Of a DNA stretch of 64,000 nucleotides, positions 1-9,527 are shown one piece after another (position 1 is the first letter of the stretch; each line of letters opens with the position of its first letter). The notes under the pieces were generated by a model, which was given only the letters and a program-made list of their open reading frames with translations, was not told the DNA's origin and did not search any database. The DNA lies in contig BQMF02000046.1 of NCBI GenBank assembly GCA_027922465.2, forward strand, positions 124,001-188,000, given 5' to 3'. The stretch is from Turritopsis dohrnii (Eukaryota; Cnidaria; Hydrozoa; Anthoathecata; Oceaniidae). The position numbers and the translations under genes are program-made.

Positions 1-37
1 GTCATGAAACCAAGTAAAAATAGTAAGAAAAACAAAC

Positions 38-1384
38 ATGGCTGCTCTTAACAAAAGAAGGTTATTATTGATGCTCCTATCTGCTTATATTCAAAGAAGA
101 AATAACTGGTTACAAAGACGTATACGTTATTTACTTGTACTAACAAGACTAATCAAGAGACGAAAGCAAAAACTGTTGCGAATTTTTGGAATTTTAGACC
201 TCGAAGCAACACGACTTTTACTATTAAAAAATTGTGACTGCTGCCGCAAAGTTAGAAGTTGTAGAAGATATGTACGTAATAATGGCTGGTGGGAAGTGGT
301 GTGGAATACGTATTCTGATGAAAGATTCAAACAAACTTTCAGACTATCTAGAGGAACGTTTAGCTATGTGTTATCATTCATAAGAGAAAGAATTGAAAAA
401 GATTTTAATGTAGAAGAGCCAATTTCTCCTGAAATGCGACTTGGTATATGTTTATACAGGTTAGCTAGAGGTGATTATATGTACACAATTAGCGAAATGG
501 CAAGCATTGCCGAATCGACAGTTTGCCAAATTGTTATAGAAGTCAGCCAAGTTATTGTGGAAGTTTTATGGAAGGAAGCTGTTGACAAACATTTCCCTAA
601 AACTAAAAATGATTTCAAGAACAGTTTAATTGATATGGATGAAGAGTGGCAGTTCCCGTTTGCTTTTTGTGGTGTTGATGGCTCACATCTGCCTATAAGA
701 TGTCCTAATGGTGGTGCAGAGTCTATGAAACAATTTTATAATTTCAAAAATTTTTACTCTGTGGTGTTATTAGCTTTGGTTGATGCGAAATATGGAATAA
801 TTTGGGCAAGCCTTGGTGCACCCGGTAATAGTCATGACTCTTCTTATTTTCAGTCAACTGCCCTATGGGATAATTTAATAAATGGGAAGGTACTTCCTAA
901 TGCAGTTCAGAAAGTAAATAATGTTGATGTTCCACCCATAATTCTCGCAGATGGTGCTTTTCCACTAAGGAGCTGGTTATGTAAACCGTATGGTGATGCC
1001 GTTCTGACACCTGAAAAGCGATACTTCAACTATAGGTTAAGTCGTGCTCGTATGGTAACTGAAGGAGCCTTTGGTCGATTAAAAAGTAGATTCCGTATTT
1101 TGCATAGAAAAGGTGAAAGTAACCACAATACTGTTAAAGCTACGGGATTGGCATGTGTTGTTTTACACAATATTTGGATTGAAAAAGGAGATCTTGTTCC
1201 CAGAAATTTAGATTTAACTCTTGATCCAACCACGAACAACCGTAGAAGTAGAGATGAGTTGCGAGATTTGTTGGACTTGACAAGTTGTAGACCTCATAAA
1301 AATATACAATCCAACAAAAGTAAGGGGATCGAAGTTAGGAGCAGTATAAACACACATTTTTGGGAAGAAAAAAATTCTATGTAG
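38..1384 (+). CDS. PIF/Harbinger transposase (HARBI1-like, DDE superfamily)
   Basis: A single open reading frame of 448 residues matching the DDE nuclease of PIF/Harbinger DNA transposons and the related animal HARBI1 and plant ALP1 proteins. It would cut and move the element, usually together with a Myb-like partner, which here lies on the opposite strand just downstream. The catalytic triad is visible: first Asp in FCGVDGSHLPIRCP (about residue 213), second Asp in ILADGAFPL (about 304) and Glu in VTEGAFGRLKSRFRIL (about 342). The N-terminus is rich in Arg and Lys, and a helix-turn-helix-like region precedes the nuclease (RLARGDYMYTISEMASIAESTVCQIV would fit this part of the family, read in two pieces). 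Length is normal for the family and no frame break is seen, so it may be functional. The ATG at 38 is the first in frame; the 5' end of the element lies outside the window. Confidence 0.9.
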   Translation: MAALNKRRLLLMLLSAYIQRRNNWLQRRIRYLLVLTRLIKRRKQKLLRIFGILDLEATRLLLLKNCDCCRKVRSCRRYVRNNGWWEVVWNTYSDERFKQTFRLSRGTFSYVLSFIRERIEKDFNVEEPISPEMRLGICLYRLARGDYMYTISEMASIAESTVCQIVIEVSQVIVEVLWKEAVDKHFPKTKNDFKNSLIDMDEEWQFPFAFCGVDGSHLPIRCPNGGAESMKQFYNFKNFYSVVLLALVDAKYGIIWASLGAPGNSHDSSYFQSTALWDNLINGKVLPNAVQKVNNVDVPPIILADGAFPLRSWLCKPYGDAVLTPEKRYFNYRLSRARMVTEGAFGRLKSRFRILHRKGESNHNTVKATGLACVVLHNIWIEKGDLVPRNLDLTLDPTTNNRRSRDELRDLLDLTSCRPHKNIQSNKSKGIEVRSSINTHFWEEKNSM

Positions 1385-1591
1385 TATTATACATATTTTT
1401 GCTTTTATTTCTTTCTAACACTATGAGTTATTGTTTTCTTTTTAAACATATTTTATTAAATATATTACATTATAATGCTGTTGTTTTTCTAAGACAATCT
1501 TTAGACTTGGTCATCATTTAACATGTCCATAAAGGGAGTATTCTCATTATTAAAAAAAACTCTATTTGATGTCCCATACCTCTGAGGTAGT

Positions 1592-2613
1592 CTAAGTTGA
1601 TATGTGGGAGACTGGAATGGTTGTTGTTGTTGCTGCTAAAGCTTGGTTTCCAATAAAATTATTTTTGTTGCACAACGGTCGTGCAACCGTTTTTCAGAAC
1701 AAAAGATATGTTGTGCAACACCTGTTGCAGAGATAGAAATAAATCTATCTCTGCAACAATTTCCAACACTTGTTGCACAACAAAGTGCTGCAAAACGGTT
1801 GCGCAACAAAAATAATTTTATTGGAAACCAAGCTTGAGGCATGCTGAAGTTAGGTGCATTGTTATTACAGCTAGCCACCATTGTGGCCATCATTTGTAAA
1901 AACATGTCATCCCGCTTTGCCTGCCTCTCACTGTCTTCTTTCAAAAATTGTATTAAATCTTTTGTCGGGTCTTCACTTATAATGTTTTGCAAATCCTTGA
2001 TAGAGGTACTAATTTCACTCATCAAATTTTCATGTTTTTTTTGCTTCTTTGATGTTTCGTGTACTGGTACAAACATTTTTCGCTTTTGACATTTATTCAC
2101 CGAGGTAGAAGAGGAAGAGGAGGATATTTCATCACCAAATGGTGAATTTCATGTGCTCATAAAATTGTTGCCATCCTCTTCAAGTAGATTAGATGGCTCT
2201 ATGGCTTGCTCGGGCTGACAACTTGCCATACTTGTAATAACAGGATACAATTTTTCAAACCATTTCCCATACTCTTTCTCCTCTTAAAATCTTTTTATAG
2301 CTGATGCGGTCTTTATTTTTAATGCTGCTGTGCGACACATGCTAACACATCGTTTAAACTTTGTTCTTGTTTGGTTCAGGTTGTAAGGATACTCCTCCCC
2401 CTCTCAGAGCATCGAGCTTTGACTTATTCGTTAGTATTAACTTTTGTTTATATAAATCATTTTCCACTATAACGTCTACTAAATCGTCCACAAGATTTTC
2501 TTTCCACACACATTTCCTCCCAACTTTCTAAATTTTTTTAAAATGGCAATTCCTTCTTCGTCGTCTTCAATTTCACCATCTGAGTTTGATAAATAATCAT
2601 CCTCAAATTCATT
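1592..2613 (-). pseudogene. Myb/SANT-like accessory protein of the PIF/Harbinger element, disrupted
   Basis: On the minus strand, facing the transposase, sits the second protein typical of PIF/Harbinger elements, a Myb/SANT/MADF-like DNA-binding partner. Reading from 2613, an acidic segment (EDDYLSNSDGEIEDDEEG) follows a plausible acceptor, then comes a tryptophan-containing helical part (VWKENLVDDLVDVIVEND) and a Ser-rich linker, and from 2100 a Lys-rich coil region (MNKCQKRKMFVPVHETSKK, SIKDLQNIISEDPTKDL). The frame is damaged: stops and a frame change around 2285-2400, one TGA near 2150, and a 185-bp MITE at 1645-1829 that splits the C-terminus after MPQAW. Without the MITE the frame would end at 1592. 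The partner role is family knowledge; the decay is seen directly. Confidence 0.7.
1645..1829. mobile_element. 185-bp MITE with 6-bp target-site duplication AAGCTT
   Basis: A small nonautonomous element, almost a full palindrome. The left end GGTTTCCAATAAAATTATTT is the exact inverse of the right end, and the inner parts repeat GTTGCACAAC-type motifs. It is flanked on both sides by AAGCTT (1639-1644 and 1830-1835), which I read as a 6-bp target-site duplication. It interrupts the Harbinger partner gene, so it arrived later. The superfamily is not clear from the ends. Confidence 0.85.
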
Positions 2614-3334
2614 CTATAACGTAAAAATAAAATGTAATATTAGGGTTTAAAACCTCACAATTCTCAACAAGTTCAGATTCTCCCTATTTTCTGAAATTGG
2701 GGGAAGGACTGTCCACCCGCTCTGAGCAAAGAGAAATAACTTTTGCTATAAGGATACTCAAAAAGTTTTTTATGTTTCGGGCTGAGTCAAGTTTTCACAA
2801 GCATGGCTGCATCGTTGCATTTCTACTATCCCTACCCTGCTCTTGCAAATGACATTTCCCCTCCCCCTCCTGACCGTCAAATAAAAATTTTCTGAAAAAC
2901 TTCATAGGTTTACTTATTCATTTAAAGTCCCTTTGTAGAAAATAGCTGATTTCATCCTGAGTTTTCCTGACCAAAATTAATCAAAACGTATAACAAACTT
3001 ACTAAATCTGAGTCAAAGTTTTGGCTTGCCATTCTTCGAGATCTTCAGTTAACTATTGATCGGAATCGCGCCAAAAAACAACCAAAACAAATACAACTGC
3101 GCATGCGTAAAATGAAAAATTGGTGATCTTGTTATATGATATCACAGGAAAAATAATTAAGTTCTGCAAAAGAACGACGGTATAAAGTGATGTCGAATTT
3201 ACGTCGCACTATGGTAATAAGTTCGGCAAATTTTGCTGGAATTAATTCATAATGTCGCACGTAATACAAAATTCACTTCATATGGAATTAAGTTCGATGC
3301 GACGAAGATTTGACCATATAAAGCTAGCCTAAAT
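2614..3334. other. No gene seen
   Basis: Noncoding sequence between the Harbinger and Helentron remnants. The part around 3190-3320 has several short, imperfect copies of words such as AATTAAGTTCG and GTCGCAC. These may be the subterminal region of a transposon, but no clean terminal repeat was found. Confidence 0.4.
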
Positions 3335-5191
3335 AGTGTTTGAAATGTAGAAAGATTAAAAAAGTGTTGCGTTATTATACACCTAACAAGCACATCATAT
3401 TTTGATGTTATTCTATCCATTTAGGGAAGAAGAAAGAGATCTCAAATCTAATGATACTTATGTTGATAAACTAGCAGAGCTAGAGGTATTGGGAATTGTT
3501 AATAGGAATAAAGAGCTTTTTGAACCGAACTCTGAAATAGTAGATCTTGCATTAAGAACATATAAGGATGATATGATTCTAAACCAAGATTCTCATGCAC
3601 AACAGGAAAACGATGAAGTTGTAGAGCTAGTTAACGACATGTTAGACACTTATGAAGATGAAACAAACAATGACCAAGACGTTCCAAATGATTTGCCGCC
3701 AGCATCATTTCAATCAACAATTGTCTCAGATGATGAATTAAACACCACTACTGAATCTTTGAATAAAGAGCAACGTGAAATTTTTGATGTTATATACACA
3801 TGGGGAAAAAAGTTTGTTCAAAATAAAAGATCTGAACACCCTGAAATTTTGCAACCCTTACAAATTTTTTTAACAGCCTCGGGTGGCTGCGGGAAGAGTT
3901 ACCTAGTTAAATGCTTGTATAATGTGCTTAACAAATTGTTATCTAGAAATGGTGACATTTCTAAAGCAAAGATTATGTTATTAGCACCAACAGGTGTTGG
4001 AGCTATTAATATTGATGGAACCACCATTCATACTGGACTAGGCATTCCTTGTGGTAATTTCATACCATTAAGTGATAAGCAGAGAACAAGCTTGAGATTA
4101 AAACTTGAAGAAATAAGTGTTATTTTCATTGATGAAATATTAATGGCGAGTTCTAAATTACTGTTACAGGCTCATCAGCGACTTTGTGAAATATATGGTA
4201 TGTCTGACCATATACCATTTGCGAATAAAACAATAATTGTTAGTGGTGATCTTTATCAGTTACCGCCTGTACTAGCTAAACCAGTATTCTCCACAGATGG
4301 GTTTATAATTAATCTTTTGAAATTATGGCATAATTTTAAACTTGCTGAACTTGATGAAGTAATGAGTCAGAAAGGTGATAACCAATTTATAGATTTGCTG
4401 AACAATATTCGAGTTGGTTCATTCAGTGTTGCAGATGAAATGCTTATTAAATCTAGATTTATTTCGGTAGACAATGCAGACTATCCTTGGGATGCATTAC
4501 AGATATTTGCGGAAAATTCCTAGTTAATGTGCTTAATCAGAAAATGCTTGCTTCACTTAGTAACCAAGCCATGAATTTACTTGCAATTGATGATTATCCT
4601 GAAGGACTCTCTCAATCTGCTATTGAAAAAATCAGGGGGAAAAATGCCAATAAGACAGGGGGTTTAGTGTACAACCTTTCCTTAACACTGACTGCTAATG
4701 TTGATATTGAAGACAGACTTATCGATGGTCAAATTGGTACTGTTTAACATTTGTCTTTTGTCTATGGAAAATGTGACACTCTATTGGTACTTTTTGATGA
4801 CAAAGCTGCAGGAATGAAAAGAAAAAATACATTAGTACAAGGAAACAATTATGTGGCTATTGAAAGAACTGAAACAAAGTTTAGTTTGTCTAAGCGAAAA
4901 ACATCTGTAACTGTCACGAGGACACAGTTTCCTTTAGTGTTGTCATATGCTTGTACTGTGCATAAAGTTCAGGGTTTATCCCTCAATAAGATTGTTGTGA
5001 GTTTTCAATTGAACAGACAAAGGAACTTTCATCCTGGTCAAATGTATGTGGCATTCAGCCTTGCAACCTCCCTCAATGGATTGTTTTTAACAGGAAATTA
5101 CTCACATGCTGCTATTCAAGCAAATGAAAAGTCTGATGCAGAATACCAAAGACTGAGAAAAAGAGAAAATTTATTAAAACCTAATGAGTAG
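3335..5191 (+). pseudogene. Helentron (Helitron2-type) PIF1-like helicase, frameshifted
   Basis: Three overlapping frames (3402-4523, 4487-4747, 4751-5191) together give a PIF1-family DNA helicase of the kind found at the C-terminus of rolling-circle transposons. The Walker A motif is SGGCGKSYL at about 3880-3905, the Walker B region is FIDEI at about 4127, the motif VSGDLYQLPPV is at about 4240, and the C-terminal motif SYACTVHKVQGLSLNKIVVS is at about 4945. Upstream, KKVLRYYTPNK at about 3358 continues the protein in another frame. Breaks occur near 3393, 4510 and 4747. The Rep endonuclease that should lie further upstream is missing. The nuclease domain that follows at 5219 marks it as Helentron-like rather than classical Helitron. 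Confidence 0.8.
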
Positions 5192-5218
5192 TTTGTAACC
5201 ACAGAACTTAATTTTCAG

Positions 5219-5857
5219 ATAGCTCTACTAAACATAAGATCATTGAAAAAACATACTTCTTCGTTAAGGCACTACCAACAACTTGCTAATGTAGATCTTT
5301 TGCTTTTAACAGAAACTCAGCTAACTGATGCTTCAGATATGACTGATATTCAGGAAAACATGAGTTCCTTCTCCCTCATTTTAAATAATAATTTAGACAA
5401 GTATAAGAGTTTACTTGTAGCACACAATGAAAGTGTAAGTGTGATGAATGTTAAACATTGGCCTGCTTTTACTATATTTCAAGCAAGGAAGACAACTTTT
5501 CATGACAGGTGGCTTACTGTTTTATTGACGTACTGAAGTCATCAAGCAAGTGTGAATATTTTCTTGAATAGGCTGTCAACAATATTATCCCAAAATGATC
5601 AAATTGACATGGTGATAGGGGATTTCAATATAAACCTTTTAAAGAACAAAAGAGATACAACAGAATTGCAAAACACTTTGCATGGTTTTATTCAAATCAT
5701 ACAACATGCGACACATGTTGATGGTGGCCTAATTGATCATATTTATGTTAGAAATTCTACTTTGAATGACTTTTCAGTTAAAAGTTTAAAAGTCTGTTTG
5801 AACATCTCTGATCATGATGCTGTAATAGTTAGACTGAAAGTTCTTGGCGATGGTTAA
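5219..5857 (+). pseudogene. Endonuclease/exonuclease/phosphatase domain of the Helentron, frameshifted
   Basis: Directly after the helicase two frames (to 5536 and 5552-5857) encode an AP-type endonuclease fold: ALLNIRSLKKH near the start, LLLLTETQLTD at about 5297, MVIGDFNINLL at about 5609, GLIDHIYVR at about 5727 and ISDHDAVIVRL at about 5805. These correspond to the LNxRS, E, GDFN and SDH motifs of the family. A helicase followed by this nuclease is the known Helentron architecture; the nuclease is thought to derive from non-LTR retrotransposons. The stop at 5189-5191, followed by a TTTTCAG just before the domain, could be an intron acceptor, or the two parts may have been read through before decay. 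A frameshift near 5536 breaks the domain. Confidence 0.78.
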
Positions 5858-6454
5858 CTATAAGGAAACCATAAAAGGAGCATGGAGGCGAGGGCGTGGG
5901 TTCTGAGGTTCTGGTTGGTTTGGTTTATCTGCCAATTTGAAGCTTATGTTTGAAAGAAAAATAAGACAAACTAGTTTGATTATATTACAGTTTCTATGAC
6001 TTTAAGATGGTTTTGAACTGGAAGGTAAATTGTAAAATTCATTTCAAAGAATTTTATATAGCTTTTTTAATAAAAATTATTTATGTCACTGTGAATATGT
6101 CAGAAAACCATTTGTCTGATTGTCATTTGTGTTCTTAGTTTCGTAAAATTGTATTATGTCCAATTATGGAATATTTTAACCAATATTATAGCATTATACT
6201 GTACCTCCTAGTAATTTTCATTTTGAAGAAACACTTTGCTGTGGTAAAAGTTAACCTATTTCTGCACAGCATTGCTCCTTTTTTGAAACATTCAGTTGTT
6301 TCACACATGTTTCTTTTCTGTGCTGTAAAAGACTTTGGGTCCTCCATGCCTCTCCTTCAATCCTCCATGCTCTCAATATTACTACACTGATCTAGCATGA
6401 ATAAAATGCTTGACTGGCATGCAAAAGCTGCTTGAACATATTGACATAAATGAT
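5858..6454. other. No gene seen
   Basis: AT-rich noncoding sequence after the Helentron nuclease. The open frame at 6166-6390 has no recognisable domain or coding bias. The Helentron 3' terminus may lie here, but I could not identify it. Confidence 0.4.
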
Positions 6455-6745
6455 GCTTGGTGGCCTCTTTATATGTTTGTGTGTGTGTGTTCATACAGGA
6501 ACTTAGTTGAGGGGACTCCCGTACAAACTTCATCAACGTTGTTGGGACACCTTGAGCTGTGGGGACATGGACTTGTGTCCCATAACTCAAATTCATTTGA
6601 CAAGGCTTTTAACCACACTAGAGTCCGTTCCAGTCTTCCATAAATAGGGTCCCCAGAAGGTGTGTTTTTTTGTATTTTCAACGAAATGTGTGAAGTTACG
6701 GGGACCTGTGTTTAATTATGCAGATTCAGTCGCGGGGACAAAATA
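6455..6745. repeat. GGGGAC-rich interspersed repeat, copy 1
   Basis: A stretch that begins with a (GT)n run (about 6476-6491) and contains repeated GGGGAC and GTCCC words (GTGGGGACATGG, TTGTGTCCCATAA, GCGGGGACAAAA). Similar sequence recurs at 37.34-37.66 kb and 53.29-53.70 kb, so it is a dispersed repeat family. The opposing GGGGAC/GTCCC words allow local hairpins. Confidence 0.6.
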
Positions 6746-6961
6746 CACACATTTCCTTTGAAATCCGCGAATATAATGATATCAAAAAATCATTTTTAAC
6801 TACCTTCAACGCTATATTGTTGTTCAGAATCATTATCATAAGGACTTACTCCTTCTTGATTTCACCATCATAAAATGCAGCGTGTACAGAGATAAGGAAT
6901 AGCAAAATTAAGTCTTGTCATTTGAATGTATGAATGTCTTCCAAGAAAAATAAACATAATA

Positions 6962-7944
6962 TAGCCGCCAAGGCGGCGTCGCTCGCCGCCCATGTTCAGC
7001 CTGCGTTAAGTTCACGAAAAATGAAATTAAGGAATTGGCTATGATAAGTGTCCATGTTACAAATTGTATTAAAAATTTAAAAAGAAAAATTTAATAAGCT
7101 AGTCTTGAATGGAAACTTGATTAAAAGTACTGCTCGCCGCCCATTTTCAGCATGCGTTGTGTCACCCCCCAAAGAGTTCACATGGCATGGAAAGAGGGGA
7201 ATCAAGAAAACAAATGGATGGAATATAACTTTATTAATTAAATTAAATTAAAATTAAATTAAAAAAAATTTGAATAAATCAGTAAGACCGCGGCCGGTTG
7301 TAGTTGCGGCCCTGCCCCCGGCCCCTACCGCGGGTTTGGTCTGGAGGGAGAAAAACCCCTCCATGCCGCACCCACGAGCCGAGGGCGGCGTCGGTCGTTG
7401 GCCCACCACGGGCCAGTTGTTCCCGTAAGAACCTTGTATAAACAGCAACTATAATAAAAAATTATGCTTGTTTATAATTGAAGAATGATAATGATACGAA
7501 GGTTAATTGAATTCTTACTGATTTCCGGGTCAAGCTCCCGGGCATTTCCATCGAGATTCAAATTTTCTAAATTATGGAATGAATTAGGAATGACATATCT
7601 AGACATAAAATTCAACTACGAAAAATTAGGCAACAACTATTGCAGCGACTTACCAAGAAGCTGCTCCATATCTAAAAATCAAAAAAAAAACAAAAAAAAA
7701 ACAGTAAGCAACAATCACATGATATGAATAAAAAAATAGCCAAAAAAGTGCATTTGTTAGAAAGAATCAAGAAATATTTTGTGAAAAGAAATGGACATAC
7801 CTCGATTATTTAAATTTTGAACTAAAATGAAAAACAAAGATTTAATGAAATATTGTAAAAGATTAAACTTGAAAACAGTATTCATATAACAAAATGAATT
7901 ATCGTGAGGTGCTTACACAATGCTGCAAGCGCAGCTTTGCTTTT

Positions 7945-7984
<40 letters not shown>

Positions 7985-8056
7985 GACATCTGAAAAAATA
8001 AAAAAATGTTAAGAATACTTTTTTGGACATGCGGTAAATATGTCATTTACATGTGA
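6962..8056 (+). mobile_element. Repeat family A element, copy A1, carrying a captured micro-exon gene
   Basis: It starts with the family 5' end TAGCCGCCAAGGCGGC (an internal GC hairpin), followed by GTCGCTCGCCGCCCATGTTC. A second copy of the GCTCGCCGCCCAT module occurs at about 7132. From about 7140 to 8056 it matches copy A2 (24.1-25.6 kb, opposite orientation), including a GC-rich exon and its upstream introns. The match stops near GTCATTTACAT. The 3' end ATATATAG typical of copies A3-A5 is not present, so this copy is either truncated or a longer subtype. The gene within reads antisense to the element. Confidence 0.75.
7279..7989 (-). CDS. Five-exon micro-exon gene, small Asn/Arg-Gly-rich protein (copy in A1)
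   Basis: On the minus strand five exons with GT-AG borders form one open frame: 7989-7917 (ATG then an Asn run), 7821-7801 (21 bases), 7671-7654 (18 bases), 7566-7519 (48 bases) and 7448-7279 with stop TGA. Every junction falls in phase 1. The protein is about 108 residues: MS, poly-Asn, KSKAALAAL, FQNLNNR, DMEQLL, ENLNLDGNARELDPEI, then AVYTRFLREQL and a GC-rich tail ending in RGRGRGQGRNYNRPRSY. An acceptor (TTCAG) directly precedes the ATG, so at least one 5' exon is missing or noncoding. The copy in A2 has the same exons and an open frame. I do not recognise the family; the Arg-Gly tail resembles RNA-binding tails, but that is only a guess. Confidence 0.6.
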
Positions 8057-9077
8057 TAATACGAACGTTGACTAAAAGTATGCATGAAGGAGATACAGCA
8101 AAGTGACATCTAACAGCCAATACGTTTTATGCTATATTATTCTGTATAAGAGAAAATATTGGACAACGGTTCAAGTTATATATTCTCAATATATATATTT
8201 TACAATGTATAGTCAGTAACATGAAATCATTTTAAACACTTTTATAGAGATTTACTCCTCTTATTTGCATGTTCTTAAGTTCCAATATATGAAACATCTG
8301 ATTATTATACCGACTCCAGGGTAAAAACTTCTGGTTATCCCAAGCCAAAAGGGATTGACTAAATCTATTCTTCCAGAAGAAACCTTATAGATAGGTATAA
8401 TAAGGAATGTTCATTGGGACTTTAGAAATTTAAACAGTTAAAAAGGAAGGTGGGTCATGTCATGGGGGATAAATGAACATGAACATGCAACCGTGAATTT
8501 TGAACATGCACTGCCGTTTTCAGTTACTTCAGATCAGTTAAACGTATATCTGCAATATCAGAAATTTCAAAGTTTCTGTCTAATATCTCAATAAACATAA
8601 GCTGATCTTTCAAGTGCAACGAAATGTCATTTTTATTCACATTAGCTGATATGTATCTTCTACTCTACGACACTATGCAAATTCTAAACATGAAAATAAG
8701 TTGTGCAAAAATTAAATCTACTTTAAATTTGTTAGTAAAGGTGCAGGCGAGGAGGAAAATCACTAAAGGTTTCTTACCCATGCTTAATGAAGAAATCATT
8801 TACCTGGGTATATGGTGTCTCAATACCGCAATGTAAAACAAAAATCTGGAGAAATTTATGTTTTATCTCCCTATCTAAAAAAGAAAAGAAATTGTTAGTG
8901 AACTGCAGCTATGCCAATAATAATGGACTATCATGTAAAAACATTGAAACATTCATACCAATACATGCAGTTCAACATGCCATATGTTACTGTATAACAA
9001 TGATAAAACAAAACTGTCTTTTCAATGACATCAGAATCTCAAAAAAAAAGAATAAATTACAATATGTCATACATACA
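8057..9077. other. No gene seen
   Basis: AT-rich sequence without supported exons. Open frames at 8624-8836 and 8787-9209 overlap each other and run into the tandem repeat at 9.1 kb, with no domain match, so I treat them as chance. Confidence 0.4.
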
Positions 9078-9198
9078 ACGGCTTTTTGCCGCTTGCCTAC
9101 CCTCCTCCACCCGGCTCCATGCCGCTTTCATACCCTCCTCCACCCGGTTCCATGCCGCTTTCATACCCTCCTCCACCCGGCTCCATGCCGCTTCCATA
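9078..9198. repeat. 33-bp tandem repeat, about 3.6 copies
   Basis: The unit reads CGGCTCCATGCCGC, TTTCATACCCTCC, TCCACC, repeated with few differences between about 9078 and 9198. The first unit is more diverged. It is GC-rich compared with its surroundings and lies beyond the 3' end of the Helitron coding region. Confidence 0.85.
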
Positions 9199-9339
9199 TT
9201 TTTTCATAATCTATTCAATCTTCAATCTACTCAAAGTTCAAGGTAATCTAATCTAATGCTATATACTAATCATTTGGCATATTCAATCTAATCTATTTAA
9301 TGTAAACTAATCTAATTTCTAGGTCATCTAATCTAATGC

Positions 9340-9440
9340 TAAACTCATTCAATTCAATTCAATTCAATGTAATTCAATTCAATGTAATTCATTTCAAAGT
9401 AATTCATTTCAATGTAATTCATTTCAATGTAAACTGCTTT
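9340..9440. repeat. AT-rich tandem repeat (AATTCAATTC / AATGTAATTCATTTC)
   Basis: Short words AATTC and AATGTAATTCATTTC repeat with a period close to 15 bases. Looser versions (TCTAATCTAATG) extend to about 9240. This lies just downstream of the Helitron ORF on its coding strand. Simple repeats near the 3' end are common in rolling-circle elements, but here the link is only positional. Confidence 0.7.
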
Positions 9441-9527
9441 AATTTCAATATTATTCAATTCAATGTATACCCATTTAATTTCCAGGTAATGTAATGTGCT
9501 GCCTCCTCATTAACCTTGCGTCAAGTT

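Noticed and set aside
6357..6681. Overlapping open frames of 70-79 codons on both strands
   Set aside because: They lie in the GGGGAC repeat and show no domain.
8787..9209. 140-codon open frame
   Set aside because: Its last third is the 33-bp tandem repeat and the rest has no recognisable domain.
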